Source: Pirellulales bacterium (GTDB lineage Bacteria; Planctomycetota; Planctomycetia; Pirellulales; JAEUIK01). From it: a stretch of 64,000 nt of DNA. Both the position numbers and the translations under genes were made by a program. This document shows positions 46,853 through 56,775 of the stretch, piece by piece. The stretch lies in contig JAHBXR010000011.1 of NCBI GenBank assembly GCA_019636335.1, forward strand, positions 124,001-188,000, in the 5' to 3' direction. The number at the start of each line of letters is the position of its first letter. The stretch's first letter is position 1. The notes below the pieces were generated by a model. It saw only the letters and a list, made by a program, of their open reading frames with translations, ran no database searches and had not been told where the DNA came from.

Positions 46853-46883
46853 AATACCCACACTGCAGAACAGTGTGGGTATT
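46853..46883 (-). terminator. Rho-independent terminator of cysK
   Basis: AATACCCACACTG and CAGTGTGGGTATT form a perfect 13-bp stem around a five-base loop. On the minus strand the stem runs into ATTTTTG. It lies 57 bases after the cysK stop. Confidence 0.85.
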
Positions 46884-46939
46884 GAGATAATCGACAGCTT
46901 CCAAACCTAGGCGCCTTCGCGGTGAAAAACTCCTGCGGT

Positions 46940-47899
46940 TTATTCCGGGAAGAGCTTCGTCGAGAGGTAGCGTTCGCCCAGGTCGGGCAGGATCACGACG
47001 ACCTGCTTGCCCGCGTTCTCCGGGCGCTTGGCTACTTGAATGGCGGCCCAGGCCGCGGCGCCGCAACTGATGCCGCACATGAAGCCCTCGAGCTTGGCCA
47101 ACTGGCGGCTGGTTTCCATGGCATCTTCGTCCTGCACCTGCACGACGTCGTCGATGATGTCGACATTCAGCACGTCGGGAATGAACCCTGCGCCGATGCC
47201 CTGAATCGTGTGCTTGCCTGGCTTCAGTTCTTGTCCCGCGAGGCGCTGTGCGATGACGGGGCTATTGGTCGGCTCGACGGCGACGATCTTCACCCCCGGC
47301 TTGCGCTTCTTGAGCACCTCGCCCACGCCGGTAATCGTCCCCCCCGTTCCCACGCCCGAGACGAAGATATCGACCTGGCCGCCGGTGTCGCGCCAGATTT
47401 CCTCGGCGGTCGTCTGGCGATGAACTTCGGGGTTCGCGGGATTCTTGAACTGCTGCGGAATGAAGTAGTTCTTGTTCTCGGCGGCAAGTTGCTCGGCGCG
47501 GCGCACGGCGCCCGGCATCCCTTCGGCGGCTGGCGTGAGCACCAACTCCGCCCCCAACGCCTTGAGCATGCGGCGACGTTCCAGGCTCATGCTCTCGGGC
47601 ATCGTCACCATCAGCTTGTAGCCACGCGCCGCGCAGACAAAGGCCAACCCGATGCCCGTGTTACCGCTGGTCGGTTCGATGATGACCGTATCGCTCTTGA
47701 TGCGGCCGTCCCGTTCGGCGGCGTCGATCATGGCCCGGGCGATGCGGTCCTTCACGCTCCACAACGGGTTGAGATTTTCGAGCTTGGCCACGACGTCGGC
47801 GACGCAGCCCTCGGTCACTCGGCGCAACCGCACCAGGGGCGTATTGCCAATGCATTGCGTGATCTCTTCGCGGATGCCATGTTCGACGGCGCTGGCCAT
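46940..47899 (-). CDS. cysK: Cysteine synthase A (O-acetylserine sulfhydrylase)
   Basis: This 319-residue pyridoxal-phosphate enzyme makes cysteine from O-acetylserine and sulfide. Lys50 in [11 protein letters not shown] binds the cofactor; [12 protein letters not shown] is the substrate loop; [15 protein letters not shown] holds the phosphate. [10 protein letters not shown] and [11 protein letters not shown] complete the CysK pattern. Length is normal and the protein is cytoplasmic. AAAGG lies upstream of the ATG. No serine acetyltransferase gene is adjacent. A strong terminator follows. Confidence 0.96.
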   Translation of the reverse strand: MASAVEHGIREEITQCIGNTPLVRLRRVTEGCVADVVAKLENLNPLWSVKDRIARAMIDAAERDGRIKSDTVIIEPTSGNTGIGLAFVCAARGYKLMVTMPESMSLERRRMLKALGAELVLTPAAEGMPGAVRRAEQLAAENKNYFIPQQFKNPANPEVHRQTTAEEIWRDTGGQVDIFVSGVGTGGTITGVGEVLKKRKPGVKIVAVEPTNSPVIAQRLAGQELKPGKHTIQGIGAGFIPDVLNVDIIDDVVQVQDEDAMETSRQLAKLEGFMCGISCGAAAWAAIQVAKRPENAGKQVVVILPDLGERYLSTKLFPE

Positions 47900-48111
47900 G
47901 ATCTAGAACCTTTCCCTTGCTCGTAGCCCCAGCGAATGGAATGAGCGGTGGGACGCATAACGATGTGACCCCCCGGTGCGAACCAGGAGTATAGGGGAGC
48001 TTGATTTCGCGGGTCAACGCGGGAACGGATTTCGACAGCCCGATCGGCGCGCGCCCAGAACGCCTGCTGGCCGGCGACCAAATGTGCAGGCCAAACACGC
48101 TCTCGAAATGC

Positions 48112-48321
48112 CTATTTCTGGTCTGGCCGATGTTCGACGGTGGGCTCGTCCGCGTCCTGCTCGTCCTGATGAGTGGCGTCGTACTCGGCCGAGTAGACGC
48201 TGGGGCAGACATCGGCCACGCCACATTGGGGACAGACGATGCGGATCAGATCGCCGCTCGTGAGCTTGAGATTATTCTGCTGGCAGAGTTGGTAGAGCTG
48301 TTTCACATGTTCGCAAGTCAT
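48112..48321 (-). CDS. Small Cys-containing protein, zinc-ribbon-like
   Basis: The 69-residue protein starts MTCEHVKQLYQLCQQNNLKL and has the zinc-type pair CPQC (in IRIVCPQCGVADVCP) and an acidic tail rich in Asp and Glu. Four or five Cys could bind one metal ion. The frame is open upstream, but the ATG at 48321 has GAGG eight bases before it. I do not recognise a family; cytoplasmic regulatory or RNA-binding roles are common for such ribbons. Confidence 0.6.
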   Translation of the reverse strand: MTCEHVKQLYQLCQQNNLKLTSGDLIRIVCPQCGVADVCPSVYSAEYDATHQDEQDADEPTVEHRPDQK

Positions 48322-48642
48322 CGGGCAAACCTCGCGGCGGCGGGGGGACTTGTGCCGGGTCGCACTCCCTGCATTGTCGCGATTCGCCCGGCTCGGGTCG
48401 AGATGCTCGTACGCCGAAGCGTCGCCGGCCGCTTCTCGTGGAACCCGACGCGGCGGGGGGGTGACGGTTGCGCGGGGAGCGGAAGTCCTCATCTGGGCGG
48501 GAAGTAAGTGTGCTGCCAGGTCTCCCCAACTTGACCATGCCGCGCCGACGGACGTACAGTAAGGCCACGCGTACGGGCCGGTCTTACCCGTCGCCGGCGG
48601 AACCGCCGTTCCGCCTTCGCACGTCTCGGAAAGTCACCGCGC
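48322..48642. other. Divergent intergenic region with promoter
   Basis: The 321-base spacer separates the zinc-ribbon-like gene and the GNAT gene. It has one rightward promoter candidate at 48531-48560. A GC-rich tract with a run of eight G lies near 48454-48461. Confidence 0.4.
48531..48560 (+). promoter_or_regulatory. Sigma70-like promoter of the GNAT gene
   Basis: TTGACC (48531-48536) and TACAGT (48555-48560) are 18 bases apart, 82 bases before the ATG at 48643. The -35 box equals that of the other two promoters noted in this window. Confidence 0.45.
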
Positions 48643-49785
48643 ATGGGAAGCGTCGAAGTTGCCCCGGTCAGTTCGCGCCGGGATCGCGCAGAATTCTTGG
48701 ATTTTGCCTGGGAGCTTTATCGGGGCGACCCGAACTGGGTCCCGCCGTTGCGGCATAACCAGAAGAAGCTCCTGGGCTTCGCGCGGCATCCCTTCCATGA
48801 AATCGCCGAGATGCAGACCTTTCTCGCGCGAAAGAACGGCCGGGTCGTGGGACGCATCGCCGCCATTCTGAACCACAATCACAACCGCCAGTATGGTGAG
48901 CAGCGGGGGTTCTTCGGCTTCTACGAGTCGATCGACGATCAAGAGGTCGCCGATAGCCTCTTCGACGCCGCCCGCCGTTGGCTCGCCGAACGCGATATTC
49001 ACGAATTGCGCGGACCCGTCAATCCGTCGATGAACTACGAGTCGGGACTTCTCATCGAGGGGTTCGACAGCCCGCCGACGTTCATGATGACCTACAACCA
49101 GCCCTACTACGCCCGGCTCTTCGAGAGCTACGGCTTCCGCAAGACGCACGACCTGCTGGCCTATTTTGGCGAGATTCAGCAGTTGCCCGAGGTCGAAAAA
49201 CGTCTCGGGCACCTGGCGGACCAGGCCATGGCCCGTTCGCAGGCGACCATTCGCCCCATGGAAAAGAATCGCTTTCGCCAGGAAGTAGAACTGTTTCTCG
49301 ACCTCTACAACCGCTCGTGTACGTCGATGTGGGGCTTTGTGCCCCTCTCGCCCGGCGAATTGCGGCAACTGGCGGCCGACCTGCGCCACTTGCTCGTGCC
49401 GGAGTTAGCCGTGGTGGCCATGGCCGAAGGCCGCGCCGTGGGGGTCATCCTGGGCCTGCCCGACTACAACCCACGCATCAAGGCCATCGATGGGCGTCTC
49501 CTCCCCTTCGGTTTCCTCAAGCTGTTGAGCCGCAAGAAGGACATCAAGCGGGTACGCGTCGTCAGCATCAACGTGTTGCCCGAGTTTCAACGCTGGGGCC
49601 TGGGGCTCGTGTTGATGCGGAGCCTGGTGCCCCACGCGCTCGGCATGGGCATCTGCGAAGCGGAATTCTCTTGGGTCTCCGAGACCAACGACCTGGCACG
49701 CATGGGGCTCGAAAAAGGCGGCGCCCAGGTCTACAAGACCTATCGCATCTACGACTACGCCGGCAAAGACGCACCGGCGACGTAG
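48643..49785 (+). CDS. GNAT-fold N-acetyltransferase-like protein
   Basis: The 380-residue protein resembles a planctomycete and proteobacterial family annotated as GNAT acetyltransferase. It has an N-terminal [40 protein letters not shown] with the Gly-Arg turn of the acetyl-CoA site, and [20 protein letters not shown] second half has [20 protein letters not shown], which matches the Q/R-X-X-G-X-G/A CoA loop. It has no signal peptide. The substrate is unknown. It is followed by purE after 116 bases on the same strand, but a functional link is not evident. Confidence 0.82.
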   Translation: MGSVEVAPVSSRRDRAEFLDFAWELYRGDPNWVPPLRHNQKKLLGFARHPFHEIAEMQTFLARKNGRVVGRIAAILNHNHNRQYGEQRGFFGFYESIDDQEVADSLFDAARRWLAERDIHELRGPVNPSMNYESGLLIEGFDSPPTFMMTYNQPYYARLFESYGFRKTHDLLAYFGEIQQLPEVEKRLGHLADQAMARSQATIRPMEKNRFRQEVELFLDLYNRSCTSMWGFVPLSPGELRQLAADLRHLLVPELAVVAMAEGRAVGVILGLPDYNPRIKAIDGRLLPFGFLKLLSRKKDIKRVRVVSINVLPEFQRWGLGLVLMRSLVPHALGMGICEAEFSWVSETNDLARMGLEKGGAQVYKTYRIYDYAGKDAPAT

Positions 49786-49901
49786 GTAGGGGGCATTCGC
49801 GACGCACGCCGTGCAAAGCGTCGTCCAATTGCTATCATGGGGGCTCCCCGTTCGCCGGTGGTTGCGGCGGGTGGTTTTCTCGTTTTGGAACGCGCACGCC
49901 C

Positions 49902-50396
49902 ATGCCCGATTCTTCCTCTCCGCTCGTTGGCGTCATCATGGGGAGCAAGTCGGACTGGGAGACGATGCGCCATGCCGACGAGGTGTTGACCGAGTTGGGC
50001 ATTCCGCACGAATGCCGCGTCGTGTCGGCCCACCGCACCCCCGACTGGATGCGTGAATATGCCCTCGAGGCCGAGTCTCGCGGAATTCAAGTCATCATCG
50101 CCGGCGCCGGGGGCGCGGCCCACCTGCCGGGCATGGTCGCCTCGCACACCTTGCTGCCCGTGCTCGGCGTGCCGGTCGAGAGCCACGCGCTGAAGGGCAT
50201 GGATTCGCTCCTCTCGATCGTGCAGATGCCGGGGGGAGTGCCCGTCGCGACGCTGGCCATCGGCAAGGCAGGCGCCACGAACGCTGCCCTGCTGGCCGCC
50301 GAGATCCTGGGCATCAGCCATCCCGAGTTCCGCCAGCGACTTCGCACGCGCCGCGAAGAGCAAGCCCGCAAAGTGCTCGGGGAAACCCTGCCGTGA
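49902..50396 (+). CDS. purE: N5-carboxyaminoimidazole ribonucleotide mutase
   Basis: This 164-residue class I PurE converts N5-CAIR to CAIR in purine synthesis. It has the nucleotide-binding start [28 protein letters not shown] with the catalytic His, [18 protein letters not shown] and [20 protein letters not shown]. The frame is open far upstream as a shadow; homology starts at the ATG at 49902. Its stop overlaps the purK GTG start by four bases, so the two are translationally coupled, as fits consecutive enzymes. Confidence 0.96.
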   Translation: MPDSSSPLVGVIMGSKSDWETMRHADEVLTELGIPHECRVVSAHRTPDWMREYALEAESRGIQVIIAGAGGAAHLPGMVASHTLLPVLGVPVESHALKGMDSLLSIVQMPGGVPVATLAIGKAGATNAALLAAEILGISHPEFRQRLRTRREEQARKVLGETLP

Positions 50397-51547
50397 GCGC
50401 GGTGATACTTCCCGGTCGAACGGTCGGAGTCCTCGGCGGCGGCCAATTGGGACGGATGTTCGCCATTGCCGCACGACGCATGGGCTACGGCGTACACGTC
50501 TTCGTACCCGAGGACGAAAGTCCGGCTGGGCAACTCGCCGATCGCACGACGAACGCCCCTTACGACGATCTCGACGCCGTACGGCAATTTGCCCGCGGCG
50601 TCGATGTGGTCACCTTCGAATTCGAGAACGTATTGACCGCCACGGCGGAAGCGGCCGCCGAGTTCGCCCCGGTGCGCCCCGCGGGCAAAGTCTTGCATAC
50701 CACGCAGAACCGTCTCCGCGAGAAACGCTTTCTCCAGTCGGCGGGTTTTCCCGTCGCCCCCTTTGCCGAAGTCCGCACGCTCGACGAATTGCATGCGGCG
50801 CTCGCCACGATCGGCACGCCTGCCGTGCTCAAAACAGCCGGCTGGGGCTACGACGGCAAGGGACAAGCCAAAATAACGAACTCCAGTGAAGCCGCGGCCG
50901 CTTGGAAGTCGGTTGCGACCGACGAAGCGGTGCTCGAAGGATTCATCGATTTTGACGGCGAGATCTCGGTCGTCGCGGCGCGCGGAATCAGTGGCGAGTT
51001 CGCCCACTACGGCGCCATCGGCAATGCGCACCGCAATCATATTCTCGACATCTCGGTCTCGCCGGCCGACGTGAGCGAGCAACTTGCACGCGAAGCGGTT
51101 CAACTGGCACGTGGCATCCTCGAGTCGCTCGAAGTGGTGGGCGTTTTGTGCGTCGAGCTGTTCGTCACGCGCGACGGCCGCTTGATAGTGAACGAGTTGG
51201 CGCCGCGACCGCACAACTCGGGACACCTGACGTTCGACGCCTCGCTTACCAGTCAGTTCGAACAGCAGGTCCGCGCGATTTGTGGTTTGCCCTTGGGCAG
51301 CACGGAGTTGTTGCGTCCTGCGGCGATGGCGAATCTGCTGGGAGATCTCTGGCAAGGTGGCGAACCCAACTGGGCGGCCGCCTGTGCGCTGTCGGATGTG
51401 AAGCTGCACCTATACGGCAAACCCGAGGCGCGCCCCGGCCGCAAGATGGGGCACTTCACCGCCATGGCCGCCACGCCACAGCAGGCCGTCGAACGCGTCC
51501 TGGCCGCGCGTGATGCACTCGGCATTGGGCACGTGCGGAACTCGTAA
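50393..51547 (+). CDS. purK: 5-(carboxyamino)imidazole ribonucleotide synthase
   Basis: This 384-residue ATP-grasp enzyme makes N5-CAIR from AIR, bicarbonate and ATP. It starts at a GTG that overlaps the purE stop (GTGA). Motifs seen are [50 protein letters not shown] and [11 protein letters not shown] with the ATP/Mg residues. Length is normal. The next gene starts 16 bases after its stop and may share the transcript. Confidence 0.96.
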   Translation: MSAVILPGRTVGVLGGGQLGRMFAIAARRMGYGVHVFVPEDESPAGQLADRTTNAPYDDLDAVRQFARGVDVVTFEFENVLTATAEAAAEFAPVRPAGKVLHTTQNRLREKRFLQSAGFPVAPFAEVRTLDELHAALATIGTPAVLKTAGWGYDGKGQAKITNSSEAAAAWKSVATDEAVLEGFIDFDGEISVVAARGISGEFAHYGAIGNAHRNHILDISVSPADVSEQLAREAVQLARGILESLEVVGVLCVELFVTRDGRLIVNELAPRPHNSGHLTFDASLTSQFEQQVRAICGLPLGSTELLRPAAMANLLGDLWQGGEPNWAAACALSDVKLHLYGKPEARPGRKMGHFTAMAATPQQAVERVLAARDALGIGHVRNS

Positions 51548-51563
51548 ATCGGCGAGACGCACG

Positions 51564-52220
51564 ATGAACTACTTTGCTCACGGCCGACGCTTCGTTGATG
51601 ATCCCTACTTTCTGGCCGGCACGGCGGTTCCGGACTGGATGAACGTGGTCGATCGCCGCGTGAGGGTGCGCGAGCGATATGCCGCGCAGCACGTCGCGGC
51701 AGACGACCCACGCGTGGCCTCGCTGGCACGGGGCATCGTGCAACACCATCGGGACGATGCCTGGTTCCACGAGACGCGGGCCTTCACCGAGTTGTCCTGG
51801 GCCACCACGGTCGTGGTGCGCGACGCCTTGCCGGCGGACGACGGCTTTCGGCCGAGCTTCCTGGGGCACATCCTGGTCGAGATCGTGCTCGACGCGACCT
51901 TGATTGCCGAAGATCCGGCGAGTTTGGAACGGTACTACGAGGCGATGCAGGCGGTCGACCCAACGCTGATCGAGTCGGCTATCAACCAAATGGTGCCGCA
52001 CGGGACGGAACGGCTGGCTTCGATGATTCCCCTGTTTTCGCGGGAACGATTCTTGTCCGACTACCTCGACGATGAAAAACTGACGTTCCGCTTGAATCAG
52101 GTCATGCGCCGTGTGAAACTGCCGTCGCTGCCCGACTCGTTTCGAGAGATTCTGCCCGGCGTTCGCCGCGAGGTGACCGCCCGACGTGACGAGCTGCTCG
52201 CACCGCCTGAATTGCCTTAG
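51564..52220 (+). CDS. Hypothetical helical protein, possibly AcpH-like
   Basis: The 218-residue protein starts MNYFAHGRRFVDDPYFLAGT and contains GIVQHHRDDAWFHETRAF and PSFLGHILVEIVLDATLIAE. The N-terminal MNYFAH-type start and His/Asp-rich helices recall acyl-carrier-protein phosphodiesterase and related HD-like helical hydrolases, but the match is weak and I would not assign an activity. It has no signal peptide. It follows purK by 16 bases and precedes the epimerase-like gene by 55 bases on the same strand. Confidence 0.6.
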   Translation: MNYFAHGRRFVDDPYFLAGTAVPDWMNVVDRRVRVRERYAAQHVAADDPRVASLARGIVQHHRDDAWFHETRAFTELSWATTVVVRDALPADDGFRPSFLGHILVEIVLDATLIAEDPASLERYYEAMQAVDPTLIESAINQMVPHGTERLASMIPLFSRERFLSDYLDDEKLTFRLNQVMRRVKLPSLPDSFREILPGVRREVTARRDELLAPPELP

Positions 52221-52275
52221 CCGGCCAAACATACTGCCACGACCTAAACCACCTGCTCGTTGAGGAGCCGCGCCG

Positions 52276-53118
52276 ATGAAGTTCGGAATGAACCTGCTGT
52301 TGTGGACCGACAAGCTCAGCGAACAGCAGTTGCCGGTGCTCGAAGCGCTGAAGCGTATGGGCTACGACGGCGTCGAGTTGCCGATGTTCGAGCTCGATCC
52401 CGACGACTATGCCCGCTGGGGACGCCGCCTCGACGATCTGGGACTCGAGCGCACGGCGGTGACGGTTCGCGGACCCGACGATAATCCGATCTCCGAGGAC
52501 AAGCAGATTCGCGCCGCAGGGGTCGCCAAGAACAAGCTGGCCATCGAGTGTTGCCAGGCGGCCGGCGTCAAGGTGCTCGTCGGGCCGTACCACTCGGCGC
52601 TCGGGCAATTCAGCGGGCAGGGCCCCACGGCCGACGAATGGCAGCGCGGCGTCGAAAGCATGCGCGAGGTGGCCGAACATGCCGCCAGGCACGATGTCAT
52701 GCTCGGAGTCGAATACCTCAACCGTTTCGAGTGCTATTTCCTCAACTCGGCGGTCGATACGGTCCGCTTCGTGGAAGAAGTGTCGCATCCGCATTGCCGG
52801 ATGATGTACGACACGTTCCACGCCAATATCGAGGAGAAGAACCCGGCCGAGGCGATCCGCGCGTGCGCCAAGTACACGGTCCACGTCCACATCTCGGAGA
52901 ACGATCGCTCCACGCCCGGCCAGGGCGACATCCGTTGGGACGAGACGTTCCAGGCCCTACGCAGCACCGGCTACGACGGTTGGCTGACGATCGAGGCCTT
53001 CGGCATGGCCCTGCCTCATCTGGTCGCGGCCACGAAGATCTGGCGCCGCATGTACGACACGGAAGAGCAACTGGCCAGCGACGGGCTGAAATTCATGCGC
53101 AGCCAGTGGTCGGCCTGA
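52276..53118 (+). CDS. Tagatose/psicose 3-epimerase-like sugar epimerase
   Basis: This 280-residue TIM-barrel protein belongs to the AP-endonuclease-2-like sugar isomerase/epimerase group and is closest in motif to ketose 3-epimerases. It has KFGMNLLLWTDKLSEQQL at the start, LGVEYLNRFECYFLN (metal Glu), CRMMYDTFHANIEEKNP (Asp and His), HISENDRSTPGQGDIRW, and LTIEAFGM with the second metal Glu. The HISENDR-PG-G-W box is typical. GAGGAG lies eight bases before the ATG. There is no signal peptide. The exact ketose is unknown. Confidence 0.88.
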   Translation: MKFGMNLLLWTDKLSEQQLPVLEALKRMGYDGVELPMFELDPDDYARWGRRLDDLGLERTAVTVRGPDDNPISEDKQIRAAGVAKNKLAIECCQAAGVKVLVGPYHSALGQFSGQGPTADEWQRGVESMREVAEHAARHDVMLGVEYLNRFECYFLNSAVDTVRFVEEVSHPHCRMMYDTFHANIEEKNPAEAIRACAKYTVHVHISENDRSTPGQGDIRWDETFQALRSTGYDGWLTIEAFGMALPHLVAATKIWRRMYDTEEQLASDGLKFMRSQWSA

Positions 53119-53524
53119 GCGTGAGCTACGTATAGAAGCAACACGTCACGCTAGCCGTGCGATGCTTTCAAGTGCTGGCGATGGCTTGCTCGCCCGGGGC
53201 GCGAATTCCCGTGCGTAGCCGCCAAAGTTGTCGCGATCGAAAGTTTTTTGCACGGCTTGTGGGAATTGTGGCCGATTTATGCCCTGGCGGTGCGTATCGA
53301 TTGTAGGGGCGCGCGCCAGCGGTCTTTTCAGGTCCATCCCCGCATCGCCGTCACATCCGTTAAGTCCAAGCTACCTTTGAGAATAAACGCGATTGGCCAG
53401 GTGAGAAAACCTGGACCGCTTCGCGGGGAACCATTAGGCTGAAAGCCAGCGAAGGCATTTCGGCCTGCTTGCTGATCTCTTTTCCAGGCCGCTTCTTTTC
53501 TGACACCGCCGACTGGGCTCGCGC
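53119..53524. other. Leader region with a cluster of small hairpins
   Basis: The first 270 bases hold nothing I recognise. From 53397 to 53474 four small stems follow one another: CCAGGT/ACCTGG, CCGC/GCGG, GGCT/AGCC, and AGGC/GCCT enclosed by CAGC/GCTG. This could be a structured 5' leader of the downstream gene, but it matches no riboswitch class I know. Confidence 0.4.
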
Positions 53525-55558
53525 ATGAGCACCGAACAATCGGTCGACCCTCAATTGCTCGAACAGACCAAGCAGCAAATCCGCAGCTTGGTTGCCGAGA
53601 TTGCGCAAATCTCCAAGTCGAGCGTGACGCCCCTCGAGTTCTATTCCGAATTCTTGAACCGCGTCGTCCAGGCCCTCGCGGCCGTGGGGGGGGCGGTTTG
53701 GACCCCTGGTGAGGGGGGGGGGCTCCAGCTCGAATACCAGATCAATCTGCAGCAGACGCGCCTCGCCGAAAGCCGCGAAGATCAGATCCGACATCACCGC
53801 CTCTTGCAGCAAGTGCTGACGCAGGGCGAAGGGATGCTCGTCGCTCCCCACTCGGGCTCGGGGGACGACGACGGGGCGAGCAACCCGACCGAATTCCTGC
53901 TCGTCCTCAGCCCGCTCAAGGCCGACCAGCAGACCCGGGGCGTGGTCGAGGTCTTCCAGCGCCCCGGCACGCGTCCGACGACGCAACGCGGCTATCTCCG
54001 CTTCCTGCTCCAGATGTGCGAGCTGGCGAGCGACTTCCTCAAGACACGCGAGCTGCGGCACTTTACCGATCGCCAGCAGTTGTGGTCGCAGCTCGAGCAG
54101 TTCACGCGTTCGGTCCATTTGAGCCTCGATCCCCACGAGACCGCTTTTACGATCGCCAACGAAGGTCGCCGCCTGATCGAGTGCGACCGCGTAAGCGTGG
54201 CGATTCGACACGGCCGTAAGTGCAAGATCGAAGCGATTAGCGGTCAGGACACTCTCGACAAACGCTCGAACGTCGTCACGCTGCTCAATCAATTGACCAC
54301 CGCCGTCGCCGCCACCGGCGAGCCGATGTGGTACACCGGCGACACGTCGAACATGGCGCCCCAGGTGGAAGACGCCGTACAGGCGTATGTGGACGAACAG
54401 CACTCGAAGACCGTGGCCGTGTTGCCCCTCAAGCGTCCGGCCGAGCCGGGACAGATCGAGGACGAAGAAGACAAACGCGAGACGATCGGCGCGCTCGTCG
54501 TCGAGCAGATCGAAAACGCCCGCCCGCGCGAAGGCATGTTGCAGCGCGTGGACGTCGTCACCGAGCATAGTAGCGCCGCTCTGTCGAACGCCCTGGCGCA
54601 TCACGACCTGTTCCTGATGCCCCTCTGGAAAACGCTGGGCAAGTCGCGCGTCGTCGTCGAGGCGCGGCATTTGCCCAAGACGATCAGCGCGCTGATCGCC
54701 GTCGTCGGCGTAATCGCGGCGCTGTTCCTCATTCCCGCCGATTTCGATCTCGAAGGCCGCGGCGTGTTGCAGCCCGTCATTCGCCGCGAGGTCTTCGCGG
54801 GCATCGATGGCGACGTCACCGACGTCGAGGTCGATCATGGCGATATGGTGACCGCGGGCCAGGTCGTGGCCCGCATGCGCAATACCGATCTCGAAGTGGC
54901 CATCCGCGATCTGCTCGGCCAGTTGCAGGAATCGGACGAACGTCTCGATTCGTTGCGTTACCTGACGCTGAACAGCAACAACCGCGTCGATCAGCAGCAG
55001 CGCGACCAGGCCGCGGCCGAGATCCAGGCCCTCGAACAGAAACGCAATGCGCTGCAGAACGAGCTCGAACTGAGCCGCGAGAAGAAAAAGAAGCTGGAAG
55101 TCGCCAGCCCGATCGACGGGCAGATCGTCACCTGGGACGTGTACGACAACTTGATCTTCCGCCCCGTGCAGCGCGGTCAGGTGCTGATGCAGGTGGCCGA
55201 TCCGTCGAAGGATTGGGAGCTCGAGGTCTACATGCCCGAGGACCGCATGGGGCACATCGCGCAGGCGCAATCCGAGAGGGGGGCCGACCTGCCGGTGAAG
55301 TTCATTCTGGCGACTGATCCCGCCACCGAGTACCAGGGGCGCGTCACAGAGGCGCACCTCTCGGCCGAGGTCCGCGGCGATCAGGGCAACACCGTGTTGA
55401 TCCGCGTGGCCTTCGACAAGAGTCAATTGCCGCCGAATCCTCGACCGGGCGCGGGGGTGCAAGCGCAGGTGCATTGCGGCCGGGCGTCGATCGGCTACGT
55501 CTGGTTCCACGACCTCGTGGCGTTCGTGCAATCGAGAATTCTGTTCCGGTTTTTCTAG
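53525..55558 (+). CDS. GAF-domain / HlyD-type membrane-fusion protein
   Basis: The 677-residue protein has an N-terminal cytoplasmic part with two GAF-like regions (about 10-175 and 195-345; the second has DPHETAFTIANEGRRLIECD and VSVAIRHGRKCKIEAISGQ). One membrane helix follows (TISALIAVVGVIAALFLIPA, about 385-405). The rest is a periplasmic HlyD-type adaptor: a lipoyl-like start GVLQPVIRREVFAGIDGDVT, a coiled coil rich in Glu and Gln, and a second lipoyl half with ASPIDGQIVTWDV. Such adaptors bridge inner-membrane machines to the envelope. The sensory GAF part is unusual. It opens a three-gene set. Confidence 0.85.
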   Translation: MSTEQSVDPQLLEQTKQQIRSLVAEIAQISKSSVTPLEFYSEFLNRVVQALAAVGGAVWTPGEGGGLQLEYQINLQQTRLAESREDQIRHHRLLQQVLTQGEGMLVAPHSGSGDDDGASNPTEFLLVLSPLKADQQTRGVVEVFQRPGTRPTTQRGYLRFLLQMCELASDFLKTRELRHFTDRQQLWSQLEQFTRSVHLSLDPHETAFTIANEGRRLIECDRVSVAIRHGRKCKIEAISGQDTLDKRSNVVTLLNQLTTAVAATGEPMWYTGDTSNMAPQVEDAVQAYVDEQHSKTVAVLPLKRPAEPGQIEDEEDKRETIGALVVEQIENARPREGMLQRVDVVTEHSSAALSNALAHHDLFLMPLWKTLGKSRVVVEARHLPKTISALIAVVGVIAALFLIPADFDLEGRGVLQPVIRREVFAGIDGDVTDVEVDHGDMVTAGQVVARMRNTDLEVAIRDLLGQLQESDERLDSLRYLTLNSNNRVDQQQRDQAAAEIQALEQKRNALQNELELSREKKKKLEVASPIDGQIVTWDVYDNLIFRPVQRGQVLMQVADPSKDWELEVYMPEDRMGHIAQAQSERGADLPVKFILATDPATEYQGRVTEAHLSAEVRGDQGNTVLIRVAFDKSQLPPNPRPGAGVQAQVHCGRASIGYVWFHDLVAFVQSRILFRFF

Positions 55559-55581
55559 TTCGATCGCCTGGTGAATAAATC

Positions 55582-55655
55582 AAGTGGCACAGGCGGTCAG
55601 CCGGTGCTGCGAAGAGTTGAAAGACAAGGCACAGGCCAGCGGCTTGTGCCACTAG
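55582..55655. repeat. Palindromic repeat between the first two genes of the trio
   Basis: AGTGGCACA (55583-55591) is complementary to TGTGCCACT near the right end. GGCACAGGCC with GGCTTGTGCC forms a local hairpin. It belongs to the same group as 39529-39602 and may attenuate read-through. Confidence 0.6.
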
Positions 55656-55680
55656 ACCGCACATCGCGGAGAGAAAGAAT

Positions 55681-56649
55681 ATGAACGTGCTCTTCCCAGT
55701 CCTTACCGCGATCGCCCTGGCTGGTCAGGCTCCGGCCGAACGGGGCAACAGCGCGCCGATTCAATCGGCGGGCGAAGTGACGCTGCCACGCTGCCTGCTG
55801 GCCCTCATCGAAGAGGCCGAGGTACCTGCCCGCGAAGCCGGCCAACTCGTCGCGCTCGAGGCGTACGAAGGGCAATCGGTCGATAAGGACGACTTCCTCG
55901 GCCAGATCGACGATAGCATTGCCAAGATGGAGAAAATCGTCGCCCAAAAGGAACTGGCCATTTCCGAGGAAGAGGCCAGCAGCATGATCAACATCCACTT
56001 TTCGGAAAAGGCGACGAAGGTCGCCCAAATGGAATACGAGAAGGCGGTCGACGCGAACAAGCAGTTCAAGGAAACGGTCTCGCACAGCGAGTTGATGAAG
56101 CGTCTGTTCGAGTGGGAACGCTCGCGACTCTCGATCGAGAAGGCCCTGCAGGACCAGAAGATCGCCAAGCTGACGGCCGATGCCAAGGGAGCCCAGGTCG
56201 ATGCCTCCGATCAGAAGATTCAGCACCGCGTCATCACGGCCCCCATCCCGGGCATCGTGGTGCGCAAGTTCAAGAAGTATGGCGAATGGGTGAACCCCGG
56301 CGATCCGGTGGTGCGCATCATTCGTATGGATCGCTTGCGGATCGAAGGGCTCGTTGACGCGGACTACTACAGTGCCGTCGATCTCAACGGTCGCCGCGCC
56401 ACGGTGCGTGCCGAGTTGCCGCATGGCCGCGTCGAGCAGTTCGACGGCAAGATCGTCTACGTGCATCCCGAGATCGAGCCGGGGCACAAGCGGCGCGTCT
56501 GGGCCGAGGTGGTCAATCGTCGCGAGGATGACGAGTGGCTGCTGCAGCCGGGGCTGCGGGCCGACATGACGATTCACTTGCAAAGCCCCGCCGTCGGCGC
56601 CGAGGGCCTCAGCGGCTCGAGCGCGCCGAATCAGGGACGCTATCGCTGA
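55681..56649 (+). CDS. HlyD-family membrane-fusion protein
   Basis: This 322-residue protein has a short, weak signal peptide (NVLFPVLTAIALAGQAP) and then a typical HlyD-type fold: a lipoyl half (ALIEEAEVPAREAGQLVAL), a long coiled coil (about 75-170, rich in Lys, Glu and Ala), the second lipoyl half (ITAPIPGIVVRKFKKYGEWV) and a beta-barrel (RIEGLVDADYYSAVDLNGRR). GGAGAG lies nine bases before the ATG. It should be a periplasmic adaptor working with the flanking genes of the trio. Confidence 0.85.
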   Translation: MNVLFPVLTAIALAGQAPAERGNSAPIQSAGEVTLPRCLLALIEEAEVPAREAGQLVALEAYEGQSVDKDDFLGQIDDSIAKMEKIVAQKELAISEEEASSMINIHFSEKATKVAQMEYEKAVDANKQFKETVSHSELMKRLFEWERSRLSIEKALQDQKIAKLTADAKGAQVDASDQKIQHRVITAPIPGIVVRKFKKYGEWVNPGDPVVRIIRMDRLRIEGLVDADYYSAVDLNGRRATVRAELPHGRVEQFDGKIVYVHPEIEPGHKRRVWAEVVNRREDDEWLLQPGLRADMTIHLQSPAVGAEGLSGSSAPNQGRYR

Positions 56650-56775
56650 GATCAACCTGTTCCACGACTCGACGCGCGTGACCTGCCCACGCCCCGTGCG
56701 CGGGATGGCACGGCACGTTCGATGAGCCGCCGATTTGCCTCCCCGACAGACCTCGCCGACACGACCTGACGCAAC

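Noticed and set aside
53385-53490. c-di-GMP (GEMM) riboswitch before the GAF-HlyD gene
   Set aside because: Stems are present, but the conserved GEMM joining sequences and tetraloop-receptor are missing.
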